A stretch of 7,995 nucleotides of DNA, taken from NCBI GenBank assembly GCA_022508635.1, contig JAFLUV010000109.1:1-7995 (forward strand), written 5' to 3'. The notes under the pieces were generated by a model that worked only from the letters and a program-made list of their open reading frames with translations, was not told where the DNA came from and made no database searches. Each line of letters opens with the position of its first letter. Position 1 is the first letter of the stretch. The position numbers and the translations under genes were made by a program. Of the stretch, positions 6,748 through 7,995 are shown in pieces. The DNA is from Prevotellaceae bacterium (GTDB lineage: Bacteria > Bacteroidota > Bacteroidia > Bacteroidales > Bacteroidaceae).

Positions 6748-7513
6748 CGGAGACTTCGATGCCGAGCTGGCGGATGCTGCGGGCTATGTCCTGCATCCTT
6801 TCTGGGTCTGCCTTTAGGAGTCCACTGACGGGAGTCTCACGATCCAGCGTGTAAAGCATGACGGAGCGTGGACGGATACGGCGGAGTGCTTCGAGATAAG
6901 GGGCGATGTATGTCTCGCTTGTGTTGTCAAGGTCGTGTCCTTTGTAGGTTCCCTTCATGAGCATTGTTTGTATGATGCAGTGCCCGTTGAGGCTGGTGAG
7001 GCTGGCGATTAGCTTTGTGATGTCGTAGTGTCCCTGGGGACGGTCTACGAGGTTTATGTATTCGGGGTTGACGGTATCGAGTTTGAGGATGGGATTGTCG
7101 AAGAGGAGGAGTGCTTGTTGTATCTCGGGACGGTGGATTTGTGTGGCATTGCTCAGGATGCTCATCTTTGCCGACGGGCATAGTTCGTCGCGGAGCTGCC
7201 GCACTCTGCCTGCTATTTCAGGGAAGTGAGGGTGGAGCGTAGGTTCACCGTTGCCTGCAAAGGTCAGCACGTCGGGTACCATGCCTTCCTGCTTCATCTC
7301 ATGGAGCTTGCCGCGGAGTGTGCTCTCTACTTCGTCGGGCGCAGGAAGAGGAGTCTTTGTTTTTCGTTCGCTATTGAGGCCGCACTCGCAATAGATGCAG
7401 TCAAAACTACAGAACTTGCCGTCTTTTGGCAGCAGATTGATGCCAAGTGATATGCCGAGTCGGCGGCTTTTTACCGGCCCGAAAACAGGAGAATCATAGA
7501 TGATCGTACTCAT
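6737..7513 (-). CDS. Radical SAM protein, TYW1-like COG0731 family
   Basis: A 258-residue protein with the radical SAM cluster motif C35-x3-C39-x2-C42, which binds a [4Fe-4S] cluster to cleave S-adenosylmethionine. The leader FGPVKSRRLG (11-20), SLGINLLP (22-29) and the SAM-binding FAGNGEPTL (85-93) are typical of COG0731, named after archaeal and eukaryotic wyosine tRNA synthetases (TYW1). The extra N-terminal cysteines for TYW1's second cluster are absent. Bacteria are not known to make wyosine, so the substrate is unknown, and I give family rather than function. I chose the ATG at 7513 over the one at 7582: conserved sequence starts just after it, and a -7 promoter box lies between the two. 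The last residue is Cys258, within the overlap with the permease gene. Neighbours give no clear clue to its substrate. Confidence 0.88.
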   Translation of the reverse strand: MSTIIYDSPVFGPVKSRRLGISLGINLLPKDGKFCSFDCIYCECGLNSERKTKTPLPAPDEVESTLRGKLHEMKQEGMVPDVLTFAGNGEPTLHPHFPEIAGRVRQLRDELCPSAKMSILSNATQIHRPEIQQALLLFDNPILKLDTVNPEYINLVDRPQGHYDITKLIASLTSLNGHCIIQTMLMKGTYKGHDLDNTSETYIAPYLEALRRIRPRSVMLYTLDRETPVSGLLKADPERMQDIARSIRQLGIEVSVSC

Positions 7514-7521
7514 AGTAATTG

Positions 7522-7529
7522 CAAAGTTA
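7522..7529 (-). promoter_or_regulatory. -7 box directly upstream of the radical SAM gene
   Basis: TAACTTTG on the minus strand is identical to the -7 boxes of rubrerythrin and nadB but ends only 8 nt before the ATG at 7513. No TTTG is seen 19-21 bp upstream. If used, the mRNA leader would be only a few nucleotides long. Confidence 0.5.
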
Positions 7530-7727
7530 CGACAAATAAATGGAAATGCGTGTCCGGGTTCAGGTTTTTCTCGCCTTGGCATACAACTTCATCATGCCGA
7601 CATATTCAATCCAAATCGTTCATTAGAAGGTTATGATTATGATATTCTGCTAATAGTATCGCAGCTGGCACAGAGAGCGAAACAGCCGTTAATGGGAAAA
7701 GTTCTTACGTTTATCCCCGTTTCTTTG

Positions 7728-7735
7728 CAAAGATA
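7728..7735 (-). promoter_or_regulatory. Possible distal -7 box for the radical SAM gene
   Basis: TATCTTTG on the minus strand fits TAnnTTTG, but the -33 position (TAAG at 19 bp) is poor. It would give a leader of about 210 nt, the alternative to the near-leaderless box at 7522-7529. Confidence 0.3.
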
Positions 7736-7770
7736 TGCAACCCTCCGTTTTTTGCTTAGTTATGCTATCC

Positions 7771-7832
7771 GATGAGATTCATTAATGAATACGATCGAAT
7801 TGATTAATGATTTGGATCGAATTCATTAATGA
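7771..7832. repeat. Three 18-bp palindromic repeats with exact 22-bp period
   Basis: Copies lie at 7771-7788, 7793-7810 and 7815-7832, separated by ATAC and TTTG. Consensus is GATcgaATTcATTAATGA. The second and third copies differ at one base; the first differs from the third at three adjacent bases. Each is centred on ATTAAT flanked by a dyad. In copies 1 and 3 TTCATTAATGAA is a perfect palindrome, and in copy 1 it extends to 14 bp. The dyad centres fall at 7783.5, 7805.5 and 7827.5. This resembles a tandem operator or iteron array; no binding protein is identifiable from the window. Confidence 0.85.
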
Positions 7833-7850
7833 ACGTCATTTAGGGACGTT
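7832..7850. repeat. Inverted repeat AACGTC/GACGTT adjoining the array
   Basis: Perfect 6-bp arms at 7832-7837 and 7845-7850 around a 7-bp loop. The left arm begins where the third 22-bp-period repeat ends. No T-run follows on either strand, so it is not a typical terminator. Confidence 0.55.
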
Positions 7851-7914
7851 TCGGAAAAGGATGAGAAAAGGGCATTTATATGTAAGGCATCCATTACATT
7901 TTTCTTTACATTGT

Positions 7915-7972
7915 GGTACAAGTGATCCTAAACACTCACTCGAGTGGGAGGAAAAAGGCACTCATGTGTACC
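7915..7972. repeat. Nested dyad: GGTACA ... CACTCGAGTG ... TGTACC
   Basis: A perfect 10-bp palindrome CACTCGAGTG (7937-7946) lies almost centrally between GGTACA (7915-7920) and its complement TGTACC (7967-7972). Inside the outer arms, AGTGATCC (7921-7928) partly mirrors GGCACT (7957-7962). The centres differ by only 2 bp. It could be an operator, a folded RNA element, or chance. Confidence 0.45.
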
Positions 7973-7995
7973 CATTTCACGAGAATTTCGTCGAA

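Larger units (their letters stand above)
7514..7995. other. 482-bp stretch without a convincing gene
   Basis: Neither strand shows a reading frame with recognisable protein features. The left part (7514-7770) holds the start region of the minus-strand radical SAM gene and two -7-like boxes. The right part (7771-7995) is AT-rich and dense in palindromes: a three-copy 22-bp-period array, a 6-bp-stem hairpin, and a nested dyad around CACTCGAGTG. On the minus strand the last 60 bp form an open frame of 19 codons ending at 7936. This could be the tail of an unseen gene but is too short to call. Confidence 0.6.

Noticed and set aside
7500..7775. Possible 91-residue plus-strand protein
   Set aside because: It begins inside the antisense of the radical SAM gene, has no promoter or recognisable domain, and crosses minus-strand promoter-like boxes. 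A small protein cannot be fully excluded.
7771..7995. CRISPR array
   Set aside because: Repeats are only 18 bp with 4-bp spacers, far too short for repeat-spacer units, and no cas gene is present.

Overview
The window looks like chromosomal DNA from an anaerobic member of the Bacteroidota, most likely Bacteroidales and Prevotella-like. Two things point there. At three gene starts there is a Bacteroidota-type promoter (TTTG or TTG, 19-20 bp, then TAnnTTTG), and Shine-Dalgarno sequences are not evident. The gene content also fits: a rubrerythrin with a rubredoxin tail, a TrkH of Bacteroidota style, a Cu/Zn permease fused to an HMA domain, and a COG0731-type radical SAM protein. The genus is an inference; no rRNA is present.

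Layout. Minus strand, 1-1394: dacB (PBP4-type D-Ala-D-Ala carboxypeptidase/endopeptidase), cut by the window edge just before its C-terminus. Minus strand, 1511-2053: rubrerythrin, separated from dacB by a strong hairpin terminator. A 249-bp divergent intergenic region carries one consensus promoter for rubrerythrin and one for nadB. Plus strand, 2303-3895: nadB (L-aspartate oxidase). Plus strand, 3949-5421: trkH (K+ channel subunit), probably cotranscribed with nadB and apparently starting at TTG. Plus strand, 5500-6747: an SO_0444-type Cu/Zn efflux permease with its own consensus promoter. Minus strand, 6737-7513: a radical SAM protein of the TYW1-like COG0731 family, overlapping the permease tail-to-tail by 11 bp. 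From 7514 to the end there is no convincing gene, but the right part is rich in palindromes, including three 18-bp repeats at an exact 22-bp period.

How the genes relate. Most are housekeeping or stress functions: wall remodelling, peroxide removal, NAD synthesis, potassium uptake and metal efflux. NadB can make H2O2 when it uses O2, and rubrerythrin removes H2O2, so their divergent pairing may be meaningful, though this is speculation. I found no clear new multi-gene system. The least explained items are the 22-bp repeat array near the right edge and the radical SAM protein, whose bacterial role is not settled.
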